Shown here: one piece after another, positions 17,464-25,620 of the stretch
How positions within the stretch are numbered: the stretch's first letter is position 1
Layout: each line of letters starts with the position of its first letter
Source: Glycomyces arizonensis DSM 44726
Lineage (GTDB): Bacteria > Actinomycetota > Actinomycetes > Mycobacteriales > Micromonosporaceae
DNA: 64,000 bases
Direction: 5' to 3'
NCBI RefSeq assembly: GCF_000482705.1
Contig: NZ_AXWO01000002.1
Coordinates: forward strand, 62,001-126,000
Translations under genes and position numbers: made by a program
Notes under the pieces: generated by a model
Seen by the model: only the letters and a program-made list of their open reading frames with translations
What the model was told of the DNA's origin: nothing
Databases searched by the model: none

Positions 17464-17511
17464 TTGACGCGGCCGTGACTTAATGATAGTTTCACTATCG
17501 ATAGTATCACT
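17464..17511 (+). promoter_or_regulatory. Promoter and overlapping palindromic operators before the DUF2306 gene
   Basis: TTGACG (17464-17469) and TAGTTT (17487-17492) are spaced by 17 bp. The -10 overlaps GATAGT-TTC-ACTATC (17485-17499), and the perfect 12-bp palindrome ACTATCGATAGT (17494-17505) shares its right half. Tandem overlapping dyads across the -10 and start suit control by the divergent MerR protein. The 17-bp spacer differs from the 19 bp of classic MerR-activated promoters, so repression is more likely. Confidence 0.6.
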
Positions 17512-17528
17512 CACATTAAGGGAACCCC

Positions 17529-18239
17529 ATGGTCTCGCTCTCCGCACCGCCCGACCGCACGCCGACCCGGCGCCGCGGCCGCGTCGCCCTCGGCGTCGTC
17601 ACCGCCCTCAGCATCGGCATCGTCCTCTACTCGCTGCCCGCCTACCTCGTCCCCGGCGACGTCAACCCGCGCGTCGACATCCGCGACGACGTCGCGATCC
17701 ACCTGCCGTTCCTGATCGTCCACGCCACCACCGCCGGCCTCGCGCTCCTGCTCGGGCCGTTCCAGTTCTTCGCGGGCATCCGCCGCAATCACCCCAAGGT
17801 CCACCGGGTCATCGGCCGCACCTACCTCCTCGGCGGCATCCTCCCCGGCAGCCTCAGCGGCATCGTCGTGGCGGCGCTCACCACCTCCGGGCCGATCGCG
17901 ATGGTCACCTTCATCACCCTCGACATCGTCTGGTTCTACTCCGCCTACCGCGCCTACAGGGCCGTCCGCGCACGCGACTTCGCCGAGCACGAGCGCTGGA
18001 TGCTGCGCAACATGGCCTTCACCTTCGCCGCGGTCACCCTGCGCATCTACCTCGGCCTCTTCATCGGCGTCCAGATGCCGCTCCTGGAGACGGTCTACGA
18101 CGGCGAGTTCGAGCGCCTCTTCGCCGTCGCCTACACCGCGTCGGCGGTCGGCTCCTTCGCCTTCAACTGGCTGTTCATCGAGATCTACCTGCGCCGCAAG
18201 CAGGTTCGCCAGACCGTGCCCGCGGGCGCCGCGCAGTAG
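17529..18239 (+). CDS. DUF2306 membrane protein
   Basis: A 236-residue protein with about six membrane helices. It contains the DUF2306 motifs HATTAGLALLLGPFQFFAGIR, HPKVHRVIGRTYLL and FAEHERWMLRNMAFTFAAVTLRIYL. Family function is unknown; conserved His and Arg residues in helices suggest a haem- or quinone-related redox role, but this is not shown. The ATG follows GGGAACCCC. The neighbouring MerR regulator and promoter dyads suggest inducible expression. Confidence 0.85.
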   Translation: MVSLSAPPDRTPTRRRGRVALGVVTALSIGIVLYSLPAYLVPGDVNPRVDIRDDVAIHLPFLIVHATTAGLALLLGPFQFFAGIRRNHPKVHRVIGRTYLLGGILPGSLSGIVVAALTTSGPIAMVTFITLDIVWFYSAYRAYRAVRARDFAEHERWMLRNMAFTFAAVTLRIYLGLFIGVQMPLLETVYDGEFERLFAVAYTASAVGSFAFNWLFIEIYLRRKQVRQTVPAGAAQ

Positions 18240-18274
18240 AGTCGGACCGGTCCGGCGCGAGCGAAAGGACGAGC

Positions 18275-18709
18275 ATGGACCAGCCCGAGCAGTACGTCAT
18301 CTCCACCGACCCCGAACGCCTCGACCTCGAATGGGTGCACCGCGTCCTCTCGACCGACACCTACTGGGCCACCGGGCGCTCGCGGGAACGCAGCGACCGG
18401 GCGGTCGCGAACTCCCTCTGCTATGGCGTCTACCACCATTCCGGTCGGCAGGCGGGAATCGCGCGAGTGATCACCGACGCCGTCTCCTTCGCCTGGCTCT
18501 GCGACGTCTACATCGACCGCGACGCGCGCGGCGAAGGACTCGGAAAACGCCTGGTCGGCCACGTCATCGACGACCTCGACCGGATCGGGCTGCGGCGCGT
18601 CCTCCTCGCCACCCAAGGCGCCGAAGAACTCTACCGACGCTTCGGCTTCGCCGAGACCGACGGCGACGACTCCACGTGGATGGCCAAGCGCTGGCCCGAC
18701 CGCACATAG
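18275..18709 (+). CDS. GNAT-family N-acetyltransferase
   Basis: A 144-residue GNAT acetyltransferase. The acetyl-CoA-binding motif A is DVYIDRDARGEGLGKRLVGHVI, with a R/Q-x-x-G-x-G/A core, and the C-terminal LYRRFGFAETD is typical. Substrate is unknown. The ATG follows GAAAGGACGAGC and lies 35 bp after the DUF2306 stop, so it may be read from the same transcript. It resembles the small YdfB/PA4866-like GNATs of many actinobacteria. Confidence 0.85.
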   Translation: MDQPEQYVISTDPERLDLEWVHRVLSTDTYWATGRSRERSDRAVANSLCYGVYHHSGRQAGIARVITDAVSFAWLCDVYIDRDARGEGLGKRLVGHVIDDLDRIGLRRVLLATQGAEELYRRFGFAETDGDDSTWMAKRWPDRT

Positions 18710-18781
18710 GCCGCGATTCGCGGACGACCGGTACTCCGGCACGCTAAGCTGGTGCGTTCCCGAATTCGAGCGAGGAGCGCT

Positions 18782-20923
18782 GTGTCCCAGGAACCCGACT
18801 CGGTCGACGCCAAGCACCCACAGGACGTCGACACGTCCCACGCCGTCCCCACTCCCGACCCGTCCAACACCCCCGAGCAGGAGATCGCGATCGAGCAGGA
18901 GTTCGCCGATCGCGTCTACGACCGCGTCGACGTGCTCCGCGCCGACGCCGAAGGCCACCGCGAAGCGGGCTACGCCCACCGCGACACGACCGTGCCCGGC
19001 GCCCAGTACGAGCGCGACGTGTTCGTCTACCGCGCCGCCCGCCGCATCGCCGACCTCGACTCGCAGCACGAGGGGCTCGTGTTCGGGCGCCTGGACTTCG
19101 ACGACGGGCGCGTGCGCCACGTCGGCCGTCTCGGCGTCCGCGACCAGGAGTACCGGACCCTCCTGGTGGACTGGCGCGCCCCCGCCGCCGCGCCGTTCTA
19201 CCGCGCCACCGCCGTCGACCGCCAGGAGGTGGCCCGCCGCCGCGTCATCCGCTCCTTCGGACGCAGCGTGGAGGAGATCAGCGACGACCTGCTCAACGAG
19301 GACGCCGCCGACCGCCTCCCCGTCATCGGCGACGGCGCGCTCATGGCCGCCTTGGGGCGCAAGCGGACCGGGCGCATGAAGGACATCGTCGCCACCATCC
19401 AGACCGAGCAGGACGCCGCGATCCGCGCGCCCGGGCGCGGCGCCACCGTCATCACCGGCGGGCCCGGCACCGGCAAGACCGTCGTGGCCCTCCACCGCGC
19501 CGCGTTCCTGCTCTACCAGGACCGCGGTCTCTACGAGGCCGCGGGCATCCTCGTCGTCGGGCCGTCGGCGGTGTTCATGAAGTACATCGGCCGGGTGCTG
19601 CCGAGCCTCGGCGAGGAGACCGCGGCCCTGTACTCCCTCGGCGAGCTGTACGCGGGCGTCGAGGCCGTCAGGCAGGACCGGTCCGAGGTCGCCTCGGTCA
19701 AGGGCGGCACCGTCATGCTGCCGATCCTCCGGCGCCTGGTCCGTCAGACGCCGCCCGGCGCGCCCGCGGAGCTGCGCATCGTCTACCGCGGCGAGGTGTT
19801 CGGGCTCGACGCGGCCGAGCTGGGGGCCGCCCGCGCCCGCGTCTTCGAGAAGGAGCAGCGCCCGAACCTCGCCAAGACCGAGGCGGGCCGTGCCCTGCTC
19901 GTCGCCTTGTGGCGCAAGGTCAAACCGCTGATGCCCGACGCCGAACCGGCGAAGTTCTCCCGCGACCTCGGCTCCCGCGGCGAGTTCCTCACCTTCCTCG
20001 ACCACTGGTGGCCCGACCTCGACCCCGCCCAGGTCCTCGGGTGGGCCGGTGACGAGCGCCGCCTCGCCTCGGCCGCCGAGGGCCACTTGAAGCGCTCGTC
20101 GATCGACGCCGTGGCCGCCTCGTTCCGGGCCTCGGACTTCTCGGTCCAGGACGTGGCGCTGCTCGACGAGCTGCGGCTCCTCCTCGGCGTCAAGCCCGAG
20201 CCGCGCGATCGGGACCGCATCCGCTCCTGGAGCGGCGTGCAGGAGGTCTCGACGACGCAGGACCGCTATTACGACCGGGCCGAGCGCCAGGCCCGCGACG
20301 CCTTCTACGAGGACTACGCCCACGTCATCGTCGACGAGGCCCAGGACCTCTCGCCGATGCAGTGGCGGATGCTCGGCCGCAGGGGCCGCACCGCCGGTTG
20401 GACGATCGTCGGCGACGAGGCCCAGTCGAGCTGGCCGCGGCCGAAGGAGAGCGCCGACGCCAGGCGCCGGTCCGTGCCGCGGGGGCGGCTCCACGAGTTC
20501 CATCTGACGAAGAACTACCGCAACTCCAAAGAGGTCTTCGACTACGCGGCCGAGTGGGCGAAGCCGCGGCTGAAGAACATCGACCTGCCCGAGGCGGTCC
20601 GCGAGACCGGCGTGGACGTCGAGGAGCGCTCGGTCGCCGCCGACGCGCTCCTGCCCGGCGTGGCCGGGGCGGTCGTCGAGGCGCTCGAAGCGGTCGAGGG
20701 CACGGTGGGGATCATCGCGCCGTACGCCCGCCACGGCGAGCTGTCCGCGGTCGTCCACGACGACCGCGTGATGCTCGTCGGTCCGCTCGAATCAAAAGGC
20801 CTGGAATGGGACGCGGTCATCGCCGCCGACCTCGACGGCATAGCGGCCGAGCACGGTCCGGGCGTCGCCTACGTGGTCCTGACGAGAGCCACTCAGCGCC
20901 TCACCAGGATCGACGTCACCTGA
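18782..20923 (+). CDS. helD: HelD/HelR-type RNA polymerase-associated ATPase
   Basis: A 713-residue superfamily 1 helicase-like protein. It has an N-terminal coiled region (EQEFADRVYDRVDVLRADAEGHRE), Walker A GGPGTGKTV (about residue 226), Walker B VDEAQDLSPMQ (about 518), KNYRNSKEVFDYA and a terminal ESKGLEWD motif. This pattern matches actinobacterial HelD, which releases stalled RNA polymerase and, in the HelR subgroup, displaces rifamycins. UvrD DNA-binding elements are reduced. The GTG at 18782 follows GAGGAG by only 4 nt, with TAAGCT about 31 nt upstream. Its stop overlaps the convergent gene by 8 bp. Confidence 0.85.
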   Translation: MSQEPDSVDAKHPQDVDTSHAVPTPDPSNTPEQEIAIEQEFADRVYDRVDVLRADAEGHREAGYAHRDTTVPGAQYERDVFVYRAARRIADLDSQHEGLVFGRLDFDDGRVRHVGRLGVRDQEYRTLLVDWRAPAAAPFYRATAVDRQEVARRRVIRSFGRSVEEISDDLLNEDAADRLPVIGDGALMAALGRKRTGRMKDIVATIQTEQDAAIRAPGRGATVITGGPGTGKTVVALHRAAFLLYQDRGLYEAAGILVVGPSAVFMKYIGRVLPSLGEETAALYSLGELYAGVEAVRQDRSEVASVKGGTVMLPILRRLVRQTPPGAPAELRIVYRGEVFGLDAAELGAARARVFEKEQRPNLAKTEAGRALLVALWRKVKPLMPDAEPAKFSRDLGSRGEFLTFLDHWWPDLDPAQVLGWAGDERRLASAAEGHLKRSSIDAVAASFRASDFSVQDVALLDELRLLLGVKPEPRDRDRIRSWSGVQEVSTTQDRYYDRAERQARDAFYEDYAHVIVDEAQDLSPMQWRMLGRRGRTAGWTIVGDEAQSSWPRPKESADARRRSVPRGRLHEFHLTKNYRNSKEVFDYAAEWAKPRLKNIDLPEAVRETGVDVEERSVAADALLPGVAGAVVEALEAVEGTVGIIAPYARHGELSAVVHDDRVMLVGPLESKGLEWDAVIAADLDGIAAEHGPGVAYVVLTRATQRLTRIDVT

Positions 20924-21542
20924 CCTCGTTCGCTTCGGGCGTGGTGCGATGCCGCGCCCGAAGCCGCTCGTCCAGCCATTTCAATACGAGCAGGCCGAGC
21001 ACCAGCGCGGCGGCCTGGAGCCAGACGAGGTTCGGCTTCCCGGTGTCCTCCAGTGACCGCCACTGCGGCTCGCCGCCGATGAATTGCAGTGCGCGCACCC
21101 AACCCGAGGGGGAGTAACGGGCCACGCGGTCCCCGGGCTCGACGACGCCTGCGCTGGTGATGACGTCCGGGAAATCGAAGCTGTACAGCGGTGCTTCCGA
21201 TTCGTAAACCGTCAGCTCGCACAAGCGGACCAGGCCCAAACCGACTATCGGGCGCCCGCATTGGCGGACTTCGACCACTTCCAGGACCGGGGTGGTCCGC
21301 TCGCCCATCGGCGCACCGAATGCGATCTGCGCTGTATAAGCGCAGGAGATGAACATGCCGCACAGAAGGAAACCGCCGATGCCGAGCAGCCATCGTGTGC
21401 GTACCGGTCGGGGGTCCGGAGCCGTGCGGGTCTCCTGAGCGTCGGGGTCGCGGTTCAGGAAGGCGCGCAGCACTATCCAGACCACGCCGATGACAAGCAG
21501 GGTGAACACCGCTATTGCGGCGATGTTGATCAGTATTGTCAA
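20916..21542 (-). CDS. Three-helix membrane protein of unknown function
   Basis: A 208-residue protein with membrane helices at about 5-27, 49-71 and 171-189. The region between the last two is extracytoplasmic and has two cysteines (VVEVRQCGRPIVGLGLVRLCELTVY) that could form a disulfide. I recognise no family. It converges on helD with an 8-bp overlap, and the similarly oriented small membrane protein starts upstream. Composition is slightly lower in GC than its neighbours. Confidence 0.6.
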   Translation of the reverse strand: MTILINIAAIAVFTLLVIGVVWIVLRAFLNRDPDAQETRTAPDPRPVRTRWLLGIGGFLLCGMFISCAYTAQIAFGAPMGERTTPVLEVVEVRQCGRPIVGLGLVRLCELTVYESEAPLYSFDFPDVITSAGVVEPGDRVARYSPSGWVRALQFIGGEPQWRSLEDTGKPNLVWLQAAALVLGLLVLKWLDERLRARHRTTPEANEVR

Positions 21543-21561
21543 GGGGTCCGCCTGCGAATGG

Positions 21562-21807
21562 TCACTCGGCGGGGGTCGGTTCGGTGGGCTTGCGGCGGTC
21601 GGTCTTGCGGAGCCAGCGGATGAACAGGACCGCGGCGACGATGCCGGGGCCCATGTGGACGGCCAGGACGCCGATGAGGCTGGGGCCGCCCCAGTCGGTC
21701 TCGTACGTCGAGGGGTCCGTGAAGTCGATCATGAACGGCTCCATCAAGGCCCGCACGACGAAGAAGCCGCCCACCACGAAGGTGAGAATCCACAGCACGC
21801 GTTTCAT
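21562..21807 (-). CDS. Small two-helix membrane protein
   Basis: An 81-residue protein beginning MKRVLWILTFVVGGFFVVRAL, with a second helix at about 44-65 and a basic, proline-rich tail. I chose the ATG at 21807 because a TAAGCT box lies 8 nt upstream on the minus strand, fitting a leaderless mRNA; a longer frame has no such support. No family recognised. It ends 19 bp before the next gene on the strand and may be co-transcribed with it. Confidence 0.6.
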   Translation of the reverse strand: MKRVLWILTFVVGGFFVVRALMEPFMIDFTDPSTYETDWGGPSLIGVLAVHMGPGIVAAVLFIRWLRKTDRRKPTEPTPAE

Positions 21808-21860
21808 ACACTGGGAGCTTATCGGCTTTGCGGCCGCAAGGCCAGGATGGAGGCCCGGCG

Positions 21861-22760
21861 ATGGCGCGCAACGATCCACTGGACGAGACGACGATGGCCG
21901 AATACCTCGCGATGACGCGGGCCGAGGGCGTCACCGATGAGCGGGCCCTCGAGATGGCCGAGGGGATGAGCAGTCGGGAGCTGCGGTTCGTCATGGAGGC
22001 GCAGCGCCTCGCCTCGTCGGCGCCGGGGCCCGACGACCTGCAGCGGCTGGTCCAGGTCCGGTCCGATCCCCGGCTGCTGGCCGCGGCGCTGCCCCGCGCG
22101 CGGACGCCCGCCGGACTCGACGTGGGCCGGGCGTTGCTGCTCCTGTTCTGCGTCGGCTGCCTCGCGGCCGCGCTGGTGATGTCGCTCGTGCTGGCCGGGC
22201 CGCTGGTCGGAGCGGTGGTCGACGTCGGCGCCGTGGCCGTCTACCTGGCCGTCAGGCCGCTGGTGAAGCGCCTGGGAGTGCTCACCGCCGGTTCGTTCAC
22301 CATCGACGCCGCCGGCGTCGTCAGGACGATCGCGGGCGTCGGCTGGGCCCGGCGCCGGGCGCGGCGGGACGGCAACGAGCCGAGTCAGGCGAGCAACTTC
22401 GGCGTCGCGGTGGTGTTCCTGCTGCTCGTGCTGTTCCTGCCGGTCACCGTGGCGGTCCTGGCCGATCTGCCGGAGATCATGCTCGGGTGGATGGTCATGG
22501 CCATGCTCGCGCTGAACGAGATGACCCTGCTGCTGCTGCGTACCCGCCGCGACGCGATCGACCGCGCCGCCGAGGCCCTCGATCCCGAGTTCGGGCTCGC
22601 GCTGGCGGCCGACTACCTGCAGCGCGGCGGCGATCCCCGACGGCTCGCCGAGGGCATCGGCATCCGCGACCTCGCCCCTCCGGACGAGGAGCGGTTCGCC
22701 TCGGTGATGGGGGATGCGTTCCTGCGCCGCAACATCGCCCTGCTGACCCGGGAGGACTAG
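21861..22760 (+). CDS. Four-helix membrane protein of unknown function
   Basis: A 299-residue protein with a helical, acidic N-terminus (EYLAMTRAEGVTDERALEMAEGMSSRELRFVME), a helix pair (about 90-130), a second pair (about 178-222) and a soluble tail. The ATG at 21861 is supported by GGAGG 7 nt upstream; earlier in-frame ATGs have no ribosome-binding site. No domain recognised. Its stop overlaps the convergent YhhN gene by 4 bp. Confidence 0.6.
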   Translation: MARNDPLDETTMAEYLAMTRAEGVTDERALEMAEGMSSRELRFVMEAQRLASSAPGPDDLQRLVQVRSDPRLLAAALPRARTPAGLDVGRALLLLFCVGCLAAALVMSLVLAGPLVGAVVDVGAVAVYLAVRPLVKRLGVLTAGSFTIDAAGVVRTIAGVGWARRRARRDGNEPSQASNFGVAVVFLLLVLFLPVTVAVLADLPEIMLGWMVMAMLALNEMTLLLLRTRRDAIDRAAEALDPEFGLALAADYLQRGGDPRRLAEGIGIRDLAPPDEERFASVMGDAFLRRNIALLTRED

Positions 22761-23443
22761 CGCCGCGCCGCGAACGCCGGGCTCCTCAGGCAACCGAGGA
22801 CGATGAGCAGCTGCGCCGCCCCGTAGGTCGCCATGACCGCCTGGTCGCGCAGCGGGAAGTCGAGCCCGGCCACGCCGACACCGAGCATCAGGTCCGAGAC
22901 GACGAACAGCGCGCCGCCCACCGCCGCCCGGCGGCCCAGACCCGACGCCGCCGCGCCCATCGCCACCAGCAGCAGGCTGTAGACCGCGATCGGCGCCGCC
23001 AGCGCGTCGAGGCGCGGCCACAGGATGAGGTTCGCGCCGATCCAGAAGACCAGGTAGGCCGCGGGCACCGGCCACCGGCGCCGCAGGCGTTCCAGCGCCC
23101 CGGCCCGGACGAAGACCGCCATGTAGTCGAGCTGCATCAGGCCGAACAGCGCCATGCCGGTCAGGAACGCGGCAGTGCCGTCGACGAGCAGGGCGATGTC
23201 GGCCGCCCACGCCAGCACCAGACCGGCGCCGAGCATGCGGGCCGATCGCCCCGGCGGCGCCGACACCGCCAGGAGGCCGATGAGCAGGAGCATGAGCGCG
23301 GGCTTGGTGACCCAGCGGGCGCCGTCGGCGCCGAGCGTGACCGCCGCCAGATCGGCGACGAGCGCGAGGGCGAAACCGGCCGTCCAGGCGCGGGCGGGGA
23401 ACCGCGACGCCATAGACCGGAGCGAGGTGAGGAGTGGGCTCAT
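22757..23443 (-). CDS. YhhN family (lysoplasmalogenase-like) membrane protein
   Basis: A 228-residue protein with about eight membrane helices. Conserved positions of the YhhN/TMEM86 family are visible: TKPALMLLLIGLL, LAWAADIALL, FLTGMALFGLMQLDYM and GALFVVSDLMLG. Eukaryotic TMEM86 hydrolyses lysoplasmalogen; in bacteria lacking plasmalogens the substrate is uncertain. Start is the ATG at 23443, with a TACGCT box 9 nt upstream. It overlaps the convergent gene by 4 bp. Confidence 0.82.
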   Translation of the reverse strand: MSPLLTSLRSMASRFPARAWTAGFALALVADLAAVTLGADGARWVTKPALMLLLIGLLAVSAPPGRSARMLGAGLVLAWAADIALLVDGTAAFLTGMALFGLMQLDYMAVFVRAGALERLRRRWPVPAAYLVFWIGANLILWPRLDALAAPIAVYSLLLVAMGAAASGLGRRAAVGGALFVVSDLMLGVGVAGLDFPLRDQAVMATYGAAQLLIVLGCLRSPAFAARR

Positions 23444-23481
23444 GGCCGCCGAAGCGTACCAGAGCCGGGGTTCGTGCTCCC

Positions 23482-23820
23482 TCAGCTCAGGTGCAGGCCG
23501 TTGACGGTGTCGGCCTGGACGACGTTCTTGACGTCGCCGTGGAACTCGTTGTGGAACTTGGCGACCCGGATCGGCTGGCCGACCGCGTCGCTGAGGTTCC
23601 GGCGGAAGTCCTCGTCGCTCGCGCAGGCGTGCTGGATCGCCTCGGCGAGGTCCTCGACCGCGATCTCGCCGCGCTCGGCCCGCTCCAGCTCGGCCGTGCC
23701 CGCGAACCGCCGGCGCACCAGCTCCGCGGCCTTCCTGACGGCCACCGCGCCGCCTTTCACCACAGCCTCACTCGCCTTGCCGGCCGCCGCCGCGGCGACC
23801 GATATCAGGATCGCTTCCAT
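23482..23820 (-). CDS. Small protein with hydrophobic N-terminal helix and RHIM/BASS-like amyloid C-terminus
   Basis: A 112-residue protein. The N-terminus (MEAILISVAAAAAGKASEAV, continuing to VRRRF at 39) is an Ala-rich amphipathic or membrane-seeking helix. Residues 42-88 are helical and charged. The tail 90-112 carries the pattern N-x-F-x-G-x-V then NVVQADTVNGLHL. That spacing resembles bacterial amyloid signalling motifs of the BASS3/RHIM-like class (N-x-hydrophobic-x-G, VQA, x-V-x-G). Known architectures pair such tails with Bell-type N-terminal death-effector domains. The ATG at 23820 follows GGAGGGG. No NLR-type sensor is adjacent. The call is by motif recognition only. Confidence 0.55.
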   Translation of the reverse strand: MEAILISVAAAAAGKASEAVVKGGAVAVRKAAELVRRRFAGTAELERAERGEIAVEDLAEAIQHACASDEDFRRNLSDAVGQPIRVAKFHNEFHGDVKNVVQADTVNGLHLS

Positions 23821-23908
23821 TGGTGCCCCTCCGAACTCCCGCCGCTCTCCAGCGTAGTCGTACGACATCATGAGCGTGGTTCACGAGAGCCGCTTTCGCT
23901 AGCCGCCT

Positions 23909-24502
23909 TCACTCCGGGTGGGCGAAGGCGGCGGTCAGGTTCCAACGGGCGATCGCGCGGCGGCCGTGCTCGAAGCCGAGCGCCGCGATCGAGGCAGTGT
24001 CGATGGTGAAGTCGCGCCCGTCCAGGGCCGGGCGGCCCAGCCAGCGCGCCGCGGCCACGCGGAGGCTGTGGCCGTGGGCGATGAACGCGACGTCGCCTTC
24101 GTCGAGGAGCGCCGCGGCTTCATCGATGGCCCTGTCGAGCCGGGCCTCGACCGCCGCGGCCGATTCGCCGCCCTCGCCGACGCCGCCCTTCGTCCAGATC
24201 GTCCAGTCGGGGTCGATCTCGTGGACCTGTTCGATCGTCAGTCCCTCGTAGTCGCCGTACGCCCACTCGGCCAGCTCGTCCTTGACGGCGGTGACGGGCA
24301 GTCCGGCGAGTTCGGCGGTCCTCACGGCCCGTTTGCGGGGGCTCGTCCACACGGCCGCGAAGTTCCAGCCCTTCAGCAGCGGAGCGAGTGCTTCGGCTTG
24401 GGCCACACCGGTGTCGGTGAGGTCGAGGTCGGTGACCGAGGTGTGTTGGCCGGTGGCCGACCAGGTCGTCTCGCCGTGGCGGATCAGCACGATTTCTCCC
24501 AT
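23909..24502 (-). CDS. Histidine phosphatase family protein
   Basis: A 197-residue phosphoglycerate-mutase-like phosphatase. The catalytic RHGE motif opens the protein (MGEIVLIRHGETTWSATGQH), with TSPRKRAVRTAELAG, an EWAYGDYEGLT segment and the second catalytic histidine in VAFIAHGHSLRVAA. The relevant substrates in this family are sugar phosphates or cofactor precursors, unresolved here. The ATG at 24502 is preceded by a TAGGGT box 7 nt upstream; a GTG at 24511 is possible but less well supported. Confidence 0.88.
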   Translation of the reverse strand: MGEIVLIRHGETTWSATGQHTSVTDLDLTDTGVAQAEALAPLLKGWNFAAVWTSPRKRAVRTAELAGLPVTAVKDELAEWAYGDYEGLTIEQVHEIDPDWTIWTKGGVGEGGESAAAVEARLDRAIDEAAALLDEGDVAFIAHGHSLRVAAARWLGRPALDGRDFTIDTASIAALGFEHGRRAIARWNLTAAFAHPE

Positions 24503-24550
24503 GCCGAACACCCTAAGGGGTCTTCTGCATCGCGTCGCGGGCTTCCGCGC

Positions 24551-25567
24551 TCAGGCGACCCGCGCCAGGAAGACGCCGAAGCGGCCGCCCGGGTCGCTCC
24601 AGCGGTGCTCTGGCCGGAAACCGGCCGCCCGCAACTGGTCCTCCAGCTCCTCGGCGTGGAACTTCACCGAGACGCCGGTGTGGACCTCCTCGCCCGCGGC
24701 GAAGGCGATGCTCAGACCGAGCGCGGGCAGGTCCACCTCCATCGGCTTCAGCGCCCGCAGCCGCATCTCGATCGTCGTGGCGTCCTCGTCCCACAGCGCG
24801 AGGTGCTCGAAGTTCTCCGGCTCGAAGTCGCCGCCGAGGCGGTGGTTGAGGACGTGCAGCACGTTGCGGTCGAACTCGGCGGTGACCCCCGCGGCGTCGT
24901 TGTACGCGGCCAGGAGGACCTCGGGGTCCTTCACCAGGTCGGCGCCCACCATGAACCAGTCGCCCGGGCGCAGCGCGTCCCGCAGATCCCGCAGGAACTG
25001 GCCGCGCTCCATGCTCCTGAAGTTCCCGAACGTGCCGCCCAGGAACGCCACCAGCCTGGTGTGGTGGTCGTCGGGGAGGTGCTGGAGGTGCACGGTGAAG
25101 TCGCCGATGATGCCGCCGAGCCGGATGTCGGGGTAGGCCCGCCCCAGCTCGGCGATCACCTCGCGCACCGAACCGGCGTCGACATCGAACGGCCAGAACG
25201 ACTCCAGGAGGCCGTCGCGGTTCAGCGCGTCCAGCACCACCCGGATCTTCTCGGCGGCTCCCGCGCCGAGCTCGACCACCGAGACCGGTGCGCCCATCGG
25301 GCTCTCGAAGCCGCCGGTGCCGGACTCGGTGGCCAGCACCTCGGCGATCTCGTCGGCGTGCGAGGCGAGGATCTGCCGCTCGCACCGGGTCAGGTAGTAC
25401 TCCGGCTGGCGTGTCAGCTCGCCGAACAGGGCCGCCCCGCGGCCGTCGTAGTGCAGCCGCATCGGCAGGTGCTTCGGGTCGGACGTCAGGCCCAACCGTG
25501 CGTCGAAGCGCAGTGCCGCATCCAATTCGGACTCGTGAAGGCACACGCGCAGTTCTGGTTCGGACAC
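24551..25567 (-). CDS. egtD: EgtD-type amino-acid betaine methyltransferase with altered substrate-pocket residue
   Basis: A 338-residue SAM-dependent methyltransferase of the EgtD (L-histidine N-alpha-trimethylase) family. Retained features are Tyr40, PEYYLTR with Tyr58, VELGAGAAEK, FDVDAG, GDF, GGTFGN with Asn182, YNDAAGVTAEFDRN, and IEM with Met268. The pocket motif that reads T-E-V-S in mycobacterial EgtD reads T-G-V-S here (Gly298, Ser300). The lost Glu contacts the histidine imidazole in the known enzyme, so specificity may differ. No egtA, egtB or egtC is in the window. The GTG at 25567 follows a TAAACT box by 6 nt. Confidence 0.88.
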   Translation of the reverse strand: MSEPELRVCLHESELDAALRFDARLGLTSDPKHLPMRLHYDGRGAALFGELTRQPEYYLTRCERQILASHADEIAEVLATESGTGGFESPMGAPVSVVELGAGAAEKIRVVLDALNRDGLLESFWPFDVDAGSVREVIAELGRAYPDIRLGGIIGDFTVHLQHLPDDHHTRLVAFLGGTFGNFRSMERGQFLRDLRDALRPGDWFMVGADLVKDPEVLLAAYNDAAGVTAEFDRNVLHVLNHRLGGDFEPENFEHLALWDEDATTIEMRLRALKPMEVDLPALGLSIAFAAGEEVHTGVSVKFHAEELEDQLRAAGFRPEHRWSDPGGRFGVFLARVA

Positions 25568-25620
25568 GCTTCGAGTTTATGCCCCTCGGCGGGGTTTTGA
25601 CGTTGCGCGCGGCGTGCCTT

